From Prevotella sp. UBA2456 (GTDB lineage Bacteria; Bacteroidota; Bacteroidia; Bacteroidales; Bacteroidaceae), in assembly GCA_002342415.1 (NCBI GenBank), contig DDPY01000002.1, positions 1 to 45,653 of the forward strand: a stretch of 45,653 nt of DNA. The letters are read 5' to 3'. Under the pieces are notes generated by a model that worked only from the letters and a program-made list of their open reading frames with translations, was not told where the DNA came from and did not search any database. Shown here piece by piece: positions 24,444-33,427 of the stretch; position 1 is the first letter of the stretch; every line of letters begins with the position of its first letter. The position numbers and the translations under genes were made by a program.

Positions 24444-26186
24444 ATGAAAGCAAAGATTATATATATCATCTGCGGTGTCTGTATGCTTGCCTCTTGCAGC
24501 AATTTCCTGGATGAGCAGAAGCCTCAGGCCACATTGACACAGGATCAGGTGAAAGACCCCAAATATATTGACGATGTGCTGACTTCGGCCTACTCTGGAC
24601 TGCTGGCCATCGAAGACATGAACTCGTCGTTCTCGCTGTGGAACTACGACACCCGTTCAGACGATGCCTACGTGGGCGGAGCCTCTTTCTCAGACGGTGA
24701 ACCCTTCCACCGCCTAGAGAAAGGCACGGGCGTGATGACCCAGGACTGGCCGTTCTCCTCTATTTGGAACAAGTTGTATAAGTATCTCTCACGCGTATCG
24801 CTGTCGCTCGACATGCTGGCCGTAGCCAATCAGGAGGATGCTACCATCCAGCAGCGTACGGCCGAGATGAAGTTCCTGCGTGCCTACGGCCACTTCCAGC
24901 TGAAGCGCCTGTTCAAGAAAATTCCCTTTGTCAACAAGCAGGACATGACTGAGGACGACTATAACAACCTTTCGAACACGGAATATACCAACGACGAGGG
25001 CTGGCAGCAGATTATCAACGACTTGGAGGATGCCTACCGCGTACTGCCCACACAGCAGACCGACAAGGGCCGTCCCACCAAGGCTGCCGCCGCTGCCTTT
25101 CTGGCAAAGGTCTACCTCTACAAGGCCTACCATCAGGACGATGCCAATACCAACCAGGTGACCAGCATCAATAACGAGGAACTGCAGAAAGTGCTGGAGT
25201 ACACCACACCGGCCATCTATACCGGTGCCGGCTACGGACTGGAGAGCGACCTGCACAATAACTTCCGTCCCGAGGAGGCCTACGAGAACGGCAAGGAGAG
25301 CCTCTGGGCTATCCAGTATTCACGCAACGACGGTACCACATGGGGCAACCTGAACTTTGCCAACCGTCTGATTGTACCCTGCATCCCCAAGGTGCACGAC
25401 TCTGGCAACGACTTCTACAAGCCTTCTCACAGCCTAGTGAACGCCTACCGCACCAATAGCGATGGCCTGCCCTTCTTGGACAATGCCCCGACTACCGACT
25501 ATGAGGTTGGCAACAACGAGACTGTAGACCCCCGTCTGTTCGTCACCGTCGGCGTGCCAGGCACTCCGTATATGTTCAACTCCAACTTCATGATAGAGAA
25601 GAGCAACACCTGGAGCCGCGCTGGTAGTGGCATGTACGGATGGAACGTCTCGCTGAAGCAGAACGTAGACCCCGCACTGACCGACATCTATCTCTTCAAC
25701 TGTGACAACCAGTGGGCAACATCGATGAACCGCATCGTGTTCCGCTATGCCGACGTGCTGTTGATGCGTGCCGAGGCACAGGCTCAGTTGGGCAATACGC
25801 AGGAGGCCATCCAACTGGTCAACCAGGTGCGCGAACGTGCCAGCGGAATGATTAAGAACAGTATCGTGTCCAACTATGCAGTCAAGTACAATGTACACTA
25901 TGCCGTCAACAAGTATAACGGCAGCTACGGCAAGGACGAAGCTTTGAAAATAGTGAAGATGGAGCGCCGCTTAGAGCTGGCCATGGAGTCGGAGCGCTTC
26001 TTCGACCTCGTGCGCTGGGGAGATGCCGCTACGGTTATCAACAAGTTCTATACAGAGGAGGGAGCCAAGATGAACTTCCTGGCAGGTTCTTCCTTCACTG
26101 CCAACAAGAACGAGTACTTGCCCATCCCCGACGAGCAGTACAAGGCTGCCAACGGACACTACCAGCAGAACTGCGGACAGTGGTGA
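24444..26186 (+). CDS. SusD-like surface glycan-binding lipoprotein (SusD-2)
   Basis: The 580-aa protein begins MKAKIIYIICGVCMLASCSN with lipobox Cys18. RagB/SusD signatures are clear: FLRAYGHFQLKRLFKKIPFV, AAAAFLAKVYLYKAY, FRYADVLLMRAEAQAQLGNTQEAIQLVNQVRERA and MERRLELAMESERFFDLVRWGD. It should cap SusC-2 at the cell surface and bind fructan. It is only distantly similar to SusD-1 apart from these motifs, so the two systems probably bind different ligands. Confidence 0.94.
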   Translation: MKAKIIYIICGVCMLASCSNFLDEQKPQATLTQDQVKDPKYIDDVLTSAYSGLLAIEDMNSSFSLWNYDTRSDDAYVGGASFSDGEPFHRLEKGTGVMTQDWPFSSIWNKLYKYLSRVSLSLDMLAVANQEDATIQQRTAEMKFLRAYGHFQLKRLFKKIPFVNKQDMTEDDYNNLSNTEYTNDEGWQQIINDLEDAYRVLPTQQTDKGRPTKAAAAAFLAKVYLYKAYHQDDANTNQVTSINNEELQKVLEYTTPAIYTGAGYGLESDLHNNFRPEEAYENGKESLWAIQYSRNDGTTWGNLNFANRLIVPCIPKVHDSGNDFYKPSHSLVNAYRTNSDGLPFLDNAPTTDYEVGNNETVDPRLFVTVGVPGTPYMFNSNFMIEKSNTWSRAGSGMYGWNVSLKQNVDPALTDIYLFNCDNQWATSMNRIVFRYADVLLMRAEAQAQLGNTQEAIQLVNQVRERASGMIKNSIVSNYAVKYNVHYAVNKYNGSYGKDEALKIVKMERRLELAMESERFFDLVRWGDAATVINKFYTEEGAKMNFLAGSSFTANKNEYLPIPDEQYKAANGHYQQNCGQW

Positions 26187-26195
26187 TGAGGCAAG

Positions 26196-26224
26196 AGTTG
26201 ACAGTTGAGAGTTGAGAACTCAAC
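26196..26224. repeat. AGTTGAC/AGTTGAG heptads with a small palindrome
   Basis: Three tandem heptads (AGTTGAC, AGTTGAG, AGTTGAG) run into CTCAAC, forming GTTGAG-AA-CTCAAC (26211-26224). They lie between SusD-2 and the next lipoprotein gene. Confidence 0.65.
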
Positions 26225-26262
26225 AACTTAGGTACTTATAAACTTAAATAAAAATAAGAATT

Positions 26263-27660
26263 ATGACTATCAAGATAAAGAATATATTCTTTGCAGGGTT
26301 GGTATGCTGCGGCATAGCAGCAGTGCTCACCGCCTGCAACAAAGACCACACCAGCGACATGCAACTTAGCGGTTCATGTCTGGTTGAAGAGTTGGTGCTG
26401 AACGGGCAGTACACGGCTACCGTCAATCTGGAGAAACGCCTGCTCAAGGTGAAGGTGCCCGTCAACTTCTCCACCAAAGACAATATGGAGATTACCAGTC
26501 TGAAGCTTTCGCCAGGTGCTACTGCCAACTTCAAGGTGGGCGACCGTCTGAATCTGGACGGTGCCAAGAGCCTGCAAGTCAGGAACGGCGACCTGCAGAT
26601 GGACTATCAGATTTCTGTTCGCAACGACGAGGCTGTCATGTCATCGTTCATTCTGGAGGGTGTCAAAGGAGCCATTGACCAGAATGCCAAGACCATCACA
26701 GTATCCGTTACCGGCAACAGCGGCATCGACCTGTCGAATGCCACTTTCGAGGCCGTAGTCAGCGAGGATGCCGTGTGCAGTCCCGCCAGCGGCACAAAGG
26801 TCAACTTCACCGAACCTGTGGAGATTGTGATTACCGACAACACGGCAACCAACACTTACACCGTATATGTAACGCTCATCCAGAATCCCGTAGCTATCTT
26901 CGTCGGCGAGGCTGAGAACGTGGAACTGCTGAACCCCGAGGAGAAGGCCGCTGCCAAGTGGCTCACTGGTAACATTCCCGGTGCAGCATACGTATCATGG
27001 GACGACATCATCAGCGACAACATGTCACTCGACGAGGTAGAGTTTGTATTCTTCCACCGTCACTGCACACCCTATGGCACCTACAACGGTTTCGTGGATG
27101 CAGAGAAGAAGGCCATGACAGCCCTCTCCAAGATGAAGGAACTGAGAGACCGCGGTGTCGGCTTTGTACTGGGCCGCTCGGCTGTCAACTATGCCATTGC
27201 TCTGGGCGCGATGCCTGAGGATGCTTATCCCAATAATGTATGGGGTACCGACGGCGAGGGTTCCGACCTGATGGGTGCCGATCCTTGGACCTACAGAGTC
27301 TATGACATTGCTCACCCGCTATGGCAGGGTCTGAAGCGCTCACCGGGACTGGGCGACGACCGCATCATCACACTCGACGAGGGCTACACCATCTGTAACA
27401 CTACTTCACAGTACGGATTCTGGGGCGACTATCCCGACAAGGAGGCTGTTGAAGCTAAGACTGGCGGACGCGCCCTGGGCGGCGACGGCAATGTTTCGTC
27501 ATGGGAACTGAAGGCTGCCAACGGCACCTTCGGGCATGGAGGAATCATCTGTCTCGGCTCTGGTGTACTCGACTGGAACTCGCCGACACCCTACACCTCT
27601 AACTACCACAACAACATGGGCACCATCCTGCTCAATGCTTACAAATACGTGGGGAAATAA
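26263..27660 (+). CDS. DUF4960-like surface lipoprotein, second copy
   Basis: The 465-aa protein has a lipobox (VLTACN, Cys25), an N-terminal region of DUF5018-like or Ig-like strands (about 35-205) and a C-terminal alpha/beta domain (about 208-465; AIFVGEAENVELLNPEEKAAAKWL, VEFVFFHRHCTPYGTYNGF, GIICLGSGVLDWNS) related to that of the protein at 16225. It occupies the SusE/F position after SusC-2/SusD-2 and most likely binds fructan outside the cell. The alpha/beta domain resembles a Rossmann-like or glutamine-amidotransferase-like fold by eye, but no catalytic triad was identified. Confidence 0.7.
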   Translation: MTIKIKNIFFAGLVCCGIAAVLTACNKDHTSDMQLSGSCLVEELVLNGQYTATVNLEKRLLKVKVPVNFSTKDNMEITSLKLSPGATANFKVGDRLNLDGAKSLQVRNGDLQMDYQISVRNDEAVMSSFILEGVKGAIDQNAKTITVSVTGNSGIDLSNATFEAVVSEDAVCSPASGTKVNFTEPVEIVITDNTATNTYTVYVTLIQNPVAIFVGEAENVELLNPEEKAAAKWLTGNIPGAAYVSWDDIISDNMSLDEVEFVFFHRHCTPYGTYNGFVDAEKKAMTALSKMKELRDRGVGFVLGRSAVNYAIALGAMPEDAYPNNVWGTDGEGSDLMGADPWTYRVYDIAHPLWQGLKRSPGLGDDRIITLDEGYTICNTTSQYGFWGDYPDKEAVEAKTGGRALGGDGNVSSWELKAANGTFGHGGIICLGSGVLDWNSPTPYTSNYHNNMGTILLNAYKYVGK

Positions 27661-27687
27661 TATAATAAGAAATTAAAAACAGTAATT

Positions 27688-29355
27688 ATGAAGACTAAGA
27701 TTTTCAATATTATCCTCGCTTGTCAGGTGTGTTGCGGTATTTCCGCAACCCTGACAGCCTGCAGCGACAACAAGGTCGACGGCGACCCCGCCAAGGACTG
27801 GGCAGGCACCACGCAGCGTTTCGTCCCCACCGACGAGCGTGGGTTCTCCACTTACTATACCCCCGCCATCGGACGTGTTGGCGACCCCATGCCCTTCTAC
27901 GACCAAAAGGCAGGCAACTTCAAGGTGCTCTACCTGCAAGAGTACGACAACAATATGGATAAGCGCTTCCACCCCATTTGGGCCGTACAGACCACCGACG
28001 GCTGCCATTACACATCGCTGGGCGAGATCATCCCCTTTGGTGACAACGACTACCAGCAGGATGCTGCTCTGGGTACTGGCTGCTGCTACTATAGCGAGAA
28101 GGACGGCCTGTACTATGTCTACTATACCGGACATAACGGCAACTGCAAGAACCGCGAAGTAGTGATGCGTGCCACATCGAGCGACTTCAAGACCTGGACC
28201 AAGGACAACCTCTGGGCACTCAACGGTCCTGATTTCGGATACTCTGGCAACGACTTCCGCGACCCGCAGATCTTCCAGACCGACGACGGACAGTACCACA
28301 TGGTCATCTCCACCTATCCCGTATGGGGCGGCGACCCGAAGTTCGCCGAGTTCAAGTCTTCCGACATGAAGAACTGGGAGCACGTGGGCATGTTCAACAT
28401 GATTTGGGACCGCATGCTCGAGTGCCCCGACATCTTCAAGATGGGCAACTACTGGTATCTGGTCTACAGCGAGTCGTTCCGTACCCCTTGGAGCCGCAAG
28501 GTCAAGTATATGGTAGGCAACAGCTGGGACGACCTGAAGAACTGCTTCAACCAGGGCCCGCGCTGGCCGCAGGACGGTCGTGAGGGTGTGCTCGACAGCC
28601 GTGCCTTCTATGCCGGAAAGACAGCCTCCAACGGCACCGACCGCTTCATCTGGGGCTGGTGTCCCTTCCGTTCTGGTGGCGACATTGACGAGCGAAACAT
28701 CAATGTGGGTGGCGAGCAAGACGGCGACGAGCCTAACTGGTCAGGCGCGCTTGTCTGCCACAAGGTAAAGCAGAACGAAGACGGCACACTGGTGCTGGTG
28801 CCCGTGCCCGCTATGGCTGCCAAGTACAACCAGCCCCAGACAGTCAGCGTGATGGACAGCAAGGGATACACCGACGGCACACTGACAGGCGACGATGCCT
28901 ATGTAATGTACAACCGTCTGAGTGCCCACAACCATATCTCGCTGACGGTGAAGACATCCAACAACTGGGACAAATTCGGTATTTCACTGGTACGTAGTAC
29001 AGATGCACAGTACTACTACACCATGGTATTCAATCCTGAGAACGAGAACTGGCGAAAAGTGAACTTCGAGCAGGAGGGTCACCGCATGATTACCGTCGTT
29101 GAGGACGATGTGGAGAAACAGGTGCCGGTGTATGGCAAAGGCTTCGTCAACGGCATCGACAGTTATGGTTTTGACCGCCCGTCAGACAACACCTACAAGA
29201 TAGACATCTACACCGACAATTCCGTCATGGTGATGTACGTCAACGACAAGGTGTGCTACACCCAGCGCATCTACGGCATACAGAAGAATTGCTGGAGCGT
29301 CAACAACTACGGGGGCACTGTTTACGTGAGCGATGTCAAGGTCAGCTGGCAATAA
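27688..29355 (+). CDS. GH32-type glycoside hydrolase lipoprotein (candidate surface fructanase)
   Basis: The 555-aa lipoprotein (lipobox Cys25 in TLTACS) carries a five-bladed GH32-like domain. The three expected acids are in place: Asp66 in a divergent nucleophile motif (VGDPMPFYD instead of WMNDPNG), Asp192 in FRDPQ and Glu245 in LECPD. A C-terminal beta-sandwich (about 380-555; DAYVMYNRLSAHNHISLTVK, VMVMYVNDKVCYTQRIYG) completes the GH32 plan. Being a lipoprotein in the SusCD operon it probably cuts fructan at the cell surface, as the endo-levanase BT1760 does. The altered nucleophile motif leaves open a different specificity or a binding-only role. It lies 27 bp after the DUF4960-like gene and before a strong terminator. 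Confidence 0.78.
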   Translation: MKTKIFNIILACQVCCGISATLTACSDNKVDGDPAKDWAGTTQRFVPTDERGFSTYYTPAIGRVGDPMPFYDQKAGNFKVLYLQEYDNNMDKRFHPIWAVQTTDGCHYTSLGEIIPFGDNDYQQDAALGTGCCYYSEKDGLYYVYYTGHNGNCKNREVVMRATSSDFKTWTKDNLWALNGPDFGYSGNDFRDPQIFQTDDGQYHMVISTYPVWGGDPKFAEFKSSDMKNWEHVGMFNMIWDRMLECPDIFKMGNYWYLVYSESFRTPWSRKVKYMVGNSWDDLKNCFNQGPRWPQDGREGVLDSRAFYAGKTASNGTDRFIWGWCPFRSGGDIDERNINVGGEQDGDEPNWSGALVCHKVKQNEDGTLVLVPVPAMAAKYNQPQTVSVMDSKGYTDGTLTGDDAYVMYNRLSAHNHISLTVKTSNNWDKFGISLVRSTDAQYYYTMVFNPENENWRKVNFEQEGHRMITVVEDDVEKQVPVYGKGFVNGIDSYGFDRPSDNTYKIDIYTDNSVMVMYVNDKVCYTQRIYGIQKNCWSVNNYGGTVYVSDVKVSWQ

Positions 29356-29403
29356 GAGAAAGAAGTGATTCTCATTTTTAGCAGATTTTAGTTAGTAATT
29401 TTG

Positions 29404-29446
29404 AAAGTCCACTCAATGCCGAAAAAATGGTGAGTGGACTTTTTTC
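29404..29446 (+). terminator. Rho-independent terminator of the SusC-2 operon
   Basis: AAAGTCCACTCA (29404-29415) and TGAGTGGACTTT (29431-29442) form a perfect 12-bp stem with a 15-base loop, ending in a run of T. Confidence 0.88.
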
Positions 29447-29473
29447 ATTGCAAATGCTGCGATTTTTGTTGCA

Positions 29474-29540
29474 ATGAACGATTTTTCGCAATGTTTGTAT
29501 CATAAATTATATTTTTTCAGAAAGGAAATTGCTACTTTTG
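29474..29540 (+). promoter_or_regulatory. Promoter of the exo-GH32/permease/fructokinase unit with the shared operator
   Basis: ATGAACGATTTTTCG at 29474 and a weaker TTGTATCATAAATTAT at 29495 are again 21 bp apart. The -7 box TACTTTTG (29533-29540) starts 38 bp after the second. The 18-base stretch TTGCAATGAACGATTTTT (29469-29486) matches the sequence upstream of SusC-1 (11173-11190) at all but one base. Confidence 0.7.
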
Positions 29541-29572
29541 CAGCAAAATCATATTTAATAACTAAAGACAAA

Positions 29573-31258
29573 ATGATAATGAAGAAATTATTGATGACCC
29601 TCCTATCGGCTGTGCTGACCCTGACCGCTTCGGCACAGCAGAACCCACAGGTGTTAGGTAAAAGCCACGCCATGAAACGGGTGGAAGTAAAGAGCCGCTA
29701 CCTGCTGCTTCCCGTCCAGGAACGCGAGGACAATGCCACCATCAAGGTACTGGCCAACAACCAGCAGGTGCAGAGACTGAATATCCGACTGGCTGTCGAC
29801 AAGGTGGACTACTATGTACCCTTGGACATCCAGCGCTTCGGCTCCGGCCAGCTTCTGCTCGACATCTTCTTTCATGGCGACCGCCGCTTTACTGGTGCCA
29901 TGAAGGACTTCCTCTGCTGGAAAGAAATGAAACAAAGTGACACGTTTGACACCCAGAACCGCGAGAAGTTCCGCCCTGCCTATCACCATACACCCGTCTA
30001 TGGATGGATGAACGACCCCAACGGTATGTTCTATAAGGATGGAGTCTATCATCTCTACTATCAGTGGAACCCCTACGGCTCGATGTGGGAGAATATGACC
30101 TGGGGCCACTCCACCTCCAAGGACCTCATCCACTGGGAGGCGCAGCCCACTGCCATAGAGCCCGATGCCCTGGGCGACATCTTCAGCGGCTCGTGCGTAG
30201 TGGATAAGAAGAACAATCGCGTGGTTGCCTTCTATACCTCGGCAGGCGAGCGCAGCCAGGTACAGTCGATGGCCGTCTCTACCGACAACGGAAAGACCTT
30301 CCAGAAGTATCAGGGCAACCCCGTGCTGGTGAGCAAGGAGGAGGACTTCCGCGACCCGAAGTGTTTCTGGAATCCTGAGATTCAGAAGTGGAACCTCATC
30401 CTCGCCGTAGGTCAGGAGATGCGCATCTACAGCAGCACGAACCTGACGGACTGGACCTACGAGAGTTCGTTTGGCAAGGATCTTGGCTGCCACGATGGTG
30501 TATGGGAATGCCCTGACCTGATCAAGCTGCAGGTGCGCGGCACCGACAAGCAGAAGTGGATGCTCATCTGCAACATCAACCCCGGCGGCCCCTTCGGCGG
30601 CTCAGCCACCCAATACTTCATCGGCGACTTCGATGGCCGCCACTTCAACTGCGAGCATAAGGACACGCGCTGGATGGACTATGGCAAGGACCACTATGCC
30701 ACCGTCACCTTCGACAATGCTCCCGACGGACGCAAGATTGCAATGGCATGGATGTCCAACTGGCAGTATGCCAACCAGGTGCCCACCAAGCAGTTCCGCT
30801 CGGCCAACTCAGTGCCCCGCGACTTAGGACTCTTCGAGTATAACGGCCAGACCTACTGCAGCGTGACTCCCTCGAAGGAACTGCTCGCCCTGCGCGGCAA
30901 GGAGACGAAGAAGCTCTCGAGCACCTGCGAGATGGTGGTGGATGTGAAAGGCACCATGGACCTGACACTGTCCAACTCTACAGGTGAGCAGGTGGTGATG
31001 CGCTACGATGCTGCCAAGCACTGCTTCTCGATGGACCGCACGCGTTCGTATGCCAGCTTCAGCGAAGCATTCCCCGTCAAGACGGAGGCGCCCACCTATG
31101 GTGACATCAAGCAGCTGCGCATCTTTATTGACAACAGCAGCATCGAGGTGTTCGATGCCGACGGCAAGATGGCCATGACCAATCTCGTGTTCCCCACCGA
31201 GCCCTATAACACGCTGAAGATAAACGGCGGCAAAGCCACTATCTATGAGATTAAATAA
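29573..31258 (+). CDS. GH32 exo-fructosidase (levanase/inulinase/invertase type)
   Basis: The start at 29573 (or 29579, MKKLLMTLLSAVLTLTASAQQ) gives a signal peptide directly after the -7 box; the longer frame to 29474 would begin upstream of the promoter. In the 561-aa protein an N-terminal beta-rich extension (about 30-115) precedes the GH32 domain. All signatures are present: GWMNDPNGMFY with nucleophile Asp148, FRDP with Asp261 and WECPD with acid/base Glu312, followed by the C-terminal beta-sandwich (DIKQLRIFIDNSSIEVFDADG). No lipobox is seen, so it is probably periplasmic and releases fructose from imported oligosaccharides. It heads an operon with the permease and fructokinase. Confidence 0.93.
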   Translation: MIMKKLLMTLLSAVLTLTASAQQNPQVLGKSHAMKRVEVKSRYLLLPVQEREDNATIKVLANNQQVQRLNIRLAVDKVDYYVPLDIQRFGSGQLLLDIFFHGDRRFTGAMKDFLCWKEMKQSDTFDTQNREKFRPAYHHTPVYGWMNDPNGMFYKDGVYHLYYQWNPYGSMWENMTWGHSTSKDLIHWEAQPTAIEPDALGDIFSGSCVVDKKNNRVVAFYTSAGERSQVQSMAVSTDNGKTFQKYQGNPVLVSKEEDFRDPKCFWNPEIQKWNLILAVGQEMRIYSSTNLTDWTYESSFGKDLGCHDGVWECPDLIKLQVRGTDKQKWMLICNINPGGPFGGSATQYFIGDFDGRHFNCEHKDTRWMDYGKDHYATVTFDNAPDGRKIAMAWMSNWQYANQVPTKQFRSANSVPRDLGLFEYNGQTYCSVTPSKELLALRGKETKKLSSTCEMVVDVKGTMDLTLSNSTGEQVVMRYDAAKHCFSMDRTRSYASFSEAFPVKTEAPTYGDIKQLRIFIDNSSIEVFDADGKMAMTNLVFPTEPYNTLKINGGKATIYEIK

Positions 31259-31331
31259 AGAATAGAATTAACGAAACTTCGAGATATCGTAATATCGAAA
31301 TATCGAAAAATAGAAAATAGTAAATCACATC

Positions 31332-32501
31332 ATGAATCAAAACAAATCCATCTATCTGATTCCCGTCATGCTCTGCTTCTTCTGCATGGGCTTCGTGGAC
31401 TTGGTGGGCATCGCTTCCAACTATGTCAAGGAAGACCTCGGCCTCACCGACTCAGTGGCAAACATATTCCCTTCGCTGGTGTTCTTCTGGTTCCTCATCT
31501 TCTCGGTGCCCACAGGCATGCTGATGAACAAGATAGGACGCAAGAATACCGTGCTGCTCTCGCTCATCGTGACCGTTGTATCACTGCTGATACCCTTGTT
31601 TGGCAATTCGTTTGCCATCATGCTGATCGCCTTCTCGCTCTTAGGCATCGGCAACGCACTGATGCAGACCAGCATCAATCCCCTGGCCATGCTCATCATC
31701 GGTGACAAGAACCTGGCTTCGACCCTGACCTTCGGACAGTTTGTCAAGGCCATCGCCTCCTTCCTCGCACCCTATCTGGCCATGTGGGGTGCCACACAGG
31801 TCATTCCCTCGCTGGGATACGACTGGCGCGTACTGTTCCTCATCTATTTCGTCATTGGTGTGCTGGCATCCCTGCTGCTCTGGATGACACCTATTGTCGA
31901 GGAGCGTGGCGAGAAGAAGGAGGAGAGCCTGGCCGCTGAGTTCGTCGGCTGTCTGCGCCTGCTGGGCAAGCCCATCGTGCTGTTGTCGTTCTTCGGCATC
32001 ATGTGCCATGTGGGCATCGACGTGGGCACCAACACCACAGCACCGAAGCTGCTGATGGAGCGCGTAGGCATGAGCCTCAACGAGGCTGCCTTCGCCACCT
32101 CGCTCTACTTCATCTTCCGTACCATTGGAGCCCTGACGGGTTCGTTCTTCCTCCGCGTGCTGAAGACGCGCTGGTTCTTCATCATCAGTGTGGTGATGAT
32201 GGCATTGGCTATGGTAGGCATGTTCTTCGGCACGGAGCAGTGGGAGCTCTATGCTGCCATTGCCCTGGTAGGCTACGGCAACTCGAACATCTTCTCGATG
32301 GCATTCTCTGAGGCACTGCTCACCGTACCCGACAAGCAGAACGAGGTCTCGGGCCTGATGATTATGGGTCTCTTCGGCGGAACGGTGTTCCCGCTCATCA
32401 TGGGCTTCGCCAGCGATGCCGTTGGCCAGGCAGGTGCAGTAGCCGTGATGGCCATCGGAGTCATCTACCTCTTCACCTATATTCCGCAAGTCAAACACTA
32501 A
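31332..32501 (+). CDS. MFS sugar permease (FucP/GGMP-like, probable fructose:H+ symporter)
   Basis: The 389-aa polytopic protein has 12 predicted helices. The N-terminus IYLIPVMLCFFCMGFVDLVGIASNYVKED and the loop MNKIGRKNTVL after TM2 match the fucose/glucose/galactose permease branch of the major facilitator superfamily. A central cytoplasmic loop (EERGEKKEES) separates the two six-helix halves. Set between the exo-GH32 and fructokinase genes, it probably carries fructose across the inner membrane, the role of BT1758 in the B. thetaiotaomicron levan locus. The 73-bp gap upstream holds only ATATCG-type direct repeats and no clear promoter, so it is likely co-transcribed with the GH32 gene. 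Confidence 0.87.
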   Translation: MNQNKSIYLIPVMLCFFCMGFVDLVGIASNYVKEDLGLTDSVANIFPSLVFFWFLIFSVPTGMLMNKIGRKNTVLLSLIVTVVSLLIPLFGNSFAIMLIAFSLLGIGNALMQTSINPLAMLIIGDKNLASTLTFGQFVKAIASFLAPYLAMWGATQVIPSLGYDWRVLFLIYFVIGVLASLLLWMTPIVEERGEKKEESLAAEFVGCLRLLGKPIVLLSFFGIMCHVGIDVGTNTTAPKLLMERVGMSLNEAAFATSLYFIFRTIGALTGSFFLRVLKTRWFFIISVVMMALAMVGMFFGTEQWELYAAIALVGYGNSNIFSMAFSEALLTVPDKQNEVSGLMIMGLFGGTVFPLIMGFASDAVGQAGAVAVMAIGVIYLFTYIPQVKH

Positions 32502-32517
32502 AATCTAAAATAAATCT

Positions 32518-33411
32518 ATGAATATGGAACAGAAACGTTATGTAGTAGGACTCGGCGAGGCACTGTGGGATGTGCTTCCCGAAGGAAAGAAACTGGGTGG
32601 CGCACCTGCCAACTTCGCTTACCATGCCGGACAGTTTGGACTCCAGACACTGGCTGTCAGTGCGCTCGGCAAGGATGCCCTGGCCGACGAGACCATCGAG
32701 GCGCTGAAGGAACATGGGCTGAACTATCTGATGCCGCGCGTACCCTATCCTACCGGCACCGTGCAGGTGACCCTCTCGGGTGATGGCATCCCTGCCTATG
32801 AGATCAAGGAAGGCGTGGCCTGGGATAACATCCCCTACACACAGGAGATTGCCGAGGTGGCCAAGAACTGCCGCGCCGTATGCTTCGGCTCGCTGGCACA
32901 GCGCAATGTCACCTCGTGGGCTACCATCCGCCAGTTCCTCGACGACACGCCCGACGACTGCCTGAAGATCTTTGACATCAACCTCCGCCAGCAGTTCTTC
33001 ACCAAGGATGTCATCGAGGAGTCGTTCAAGCGCTGCAACATCCTGAAGATCAACGACGAGGAGCTGGTAGTCATCAAGCGCATGTATGGCTACGACGACC
33101 TCGACATGCGGGGCATCTGCGAGAAAATCCTGACTGAGTATCAGCTGAAGATGCTGGTGCTGACCTGTGGCACCAACGGCTCCTATGTCTTTGCCCCAGG
33201 ACTGACCTCGTTCCAGGAGACTCCGAAGGTGAAGGTGGCCGACACGGTGGGTGCCGGCGACTCGTTCACGGGCTCGTTCTGTGCTGCCATCCTCAACGGC
33301 AAGCCTATGGAGGAGGCCCACCGCATTGCCGTCGAGGTCAGTGCATACGTCTGCACCCAGAATGGTGCCATGCCCAAATATCCCGCCGAACTGGTGGCGA
33401 AGGTAAAGTAA
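32518..33411 (+). CDS. PfkB-family fructokinase
   Basis: The 297-aa protein begins MNMEQKRYVVGLGEALWDVLPEGKKLGGAPANFAYHAGQFG-like sequence, the characteristic fructokinase N-terminus with the GGAPANF substrate motif (27-33). The C-terminal ADTVGAGDSFTGSF holds the catalytic base Asp248 and the anion hole. It phosphorylates fructose with ATP in the cytosol, feeding glycolysis, and corresponds to BT1757 of the B. thetaiotaomicron levan locus. It starts 16 bp after the permease gene and ends the operon, converging on dprA 16 bp away. No separate terminator is visible in that gap. Confidence 0.92.
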   Translation: MNMEQKRYVVGLGEALWDVLPEGKKLGGAPANFAYHAGQFGLQTLAVSALGKDALADETIEALKEHGLNYLMPRVPYPTGTVQVTLSGDGIPAYEIKEGVAWDNIPYTQEIAEVAKNCRAVCFGSLAQRNVTSWATIRQFLDDTPDDCLKIFDINLRQQFFTKDVIEESFKRCNILKINDEELVVIKRMYGYDDLDMRGICEKILTEYQLKMLVLTCGTNGSYVFAPGLTSFQETPKVKVADTVGAGDSFTGSFCAAILNGKPMEEAHRIAVEVSAYVCTQNGAMPKYPAELVAKVK

Positions 33412-33427
33412 AGATTGTTTTCCGGTG

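Noticed and set aside
27673..28719. 348-codon open frame on the minus strand
   Set aside because: It lies opposite the GH32-like lipoprotein gene, shows no motif and has the Val/Ala/His-rich composition of an antisense shadow.
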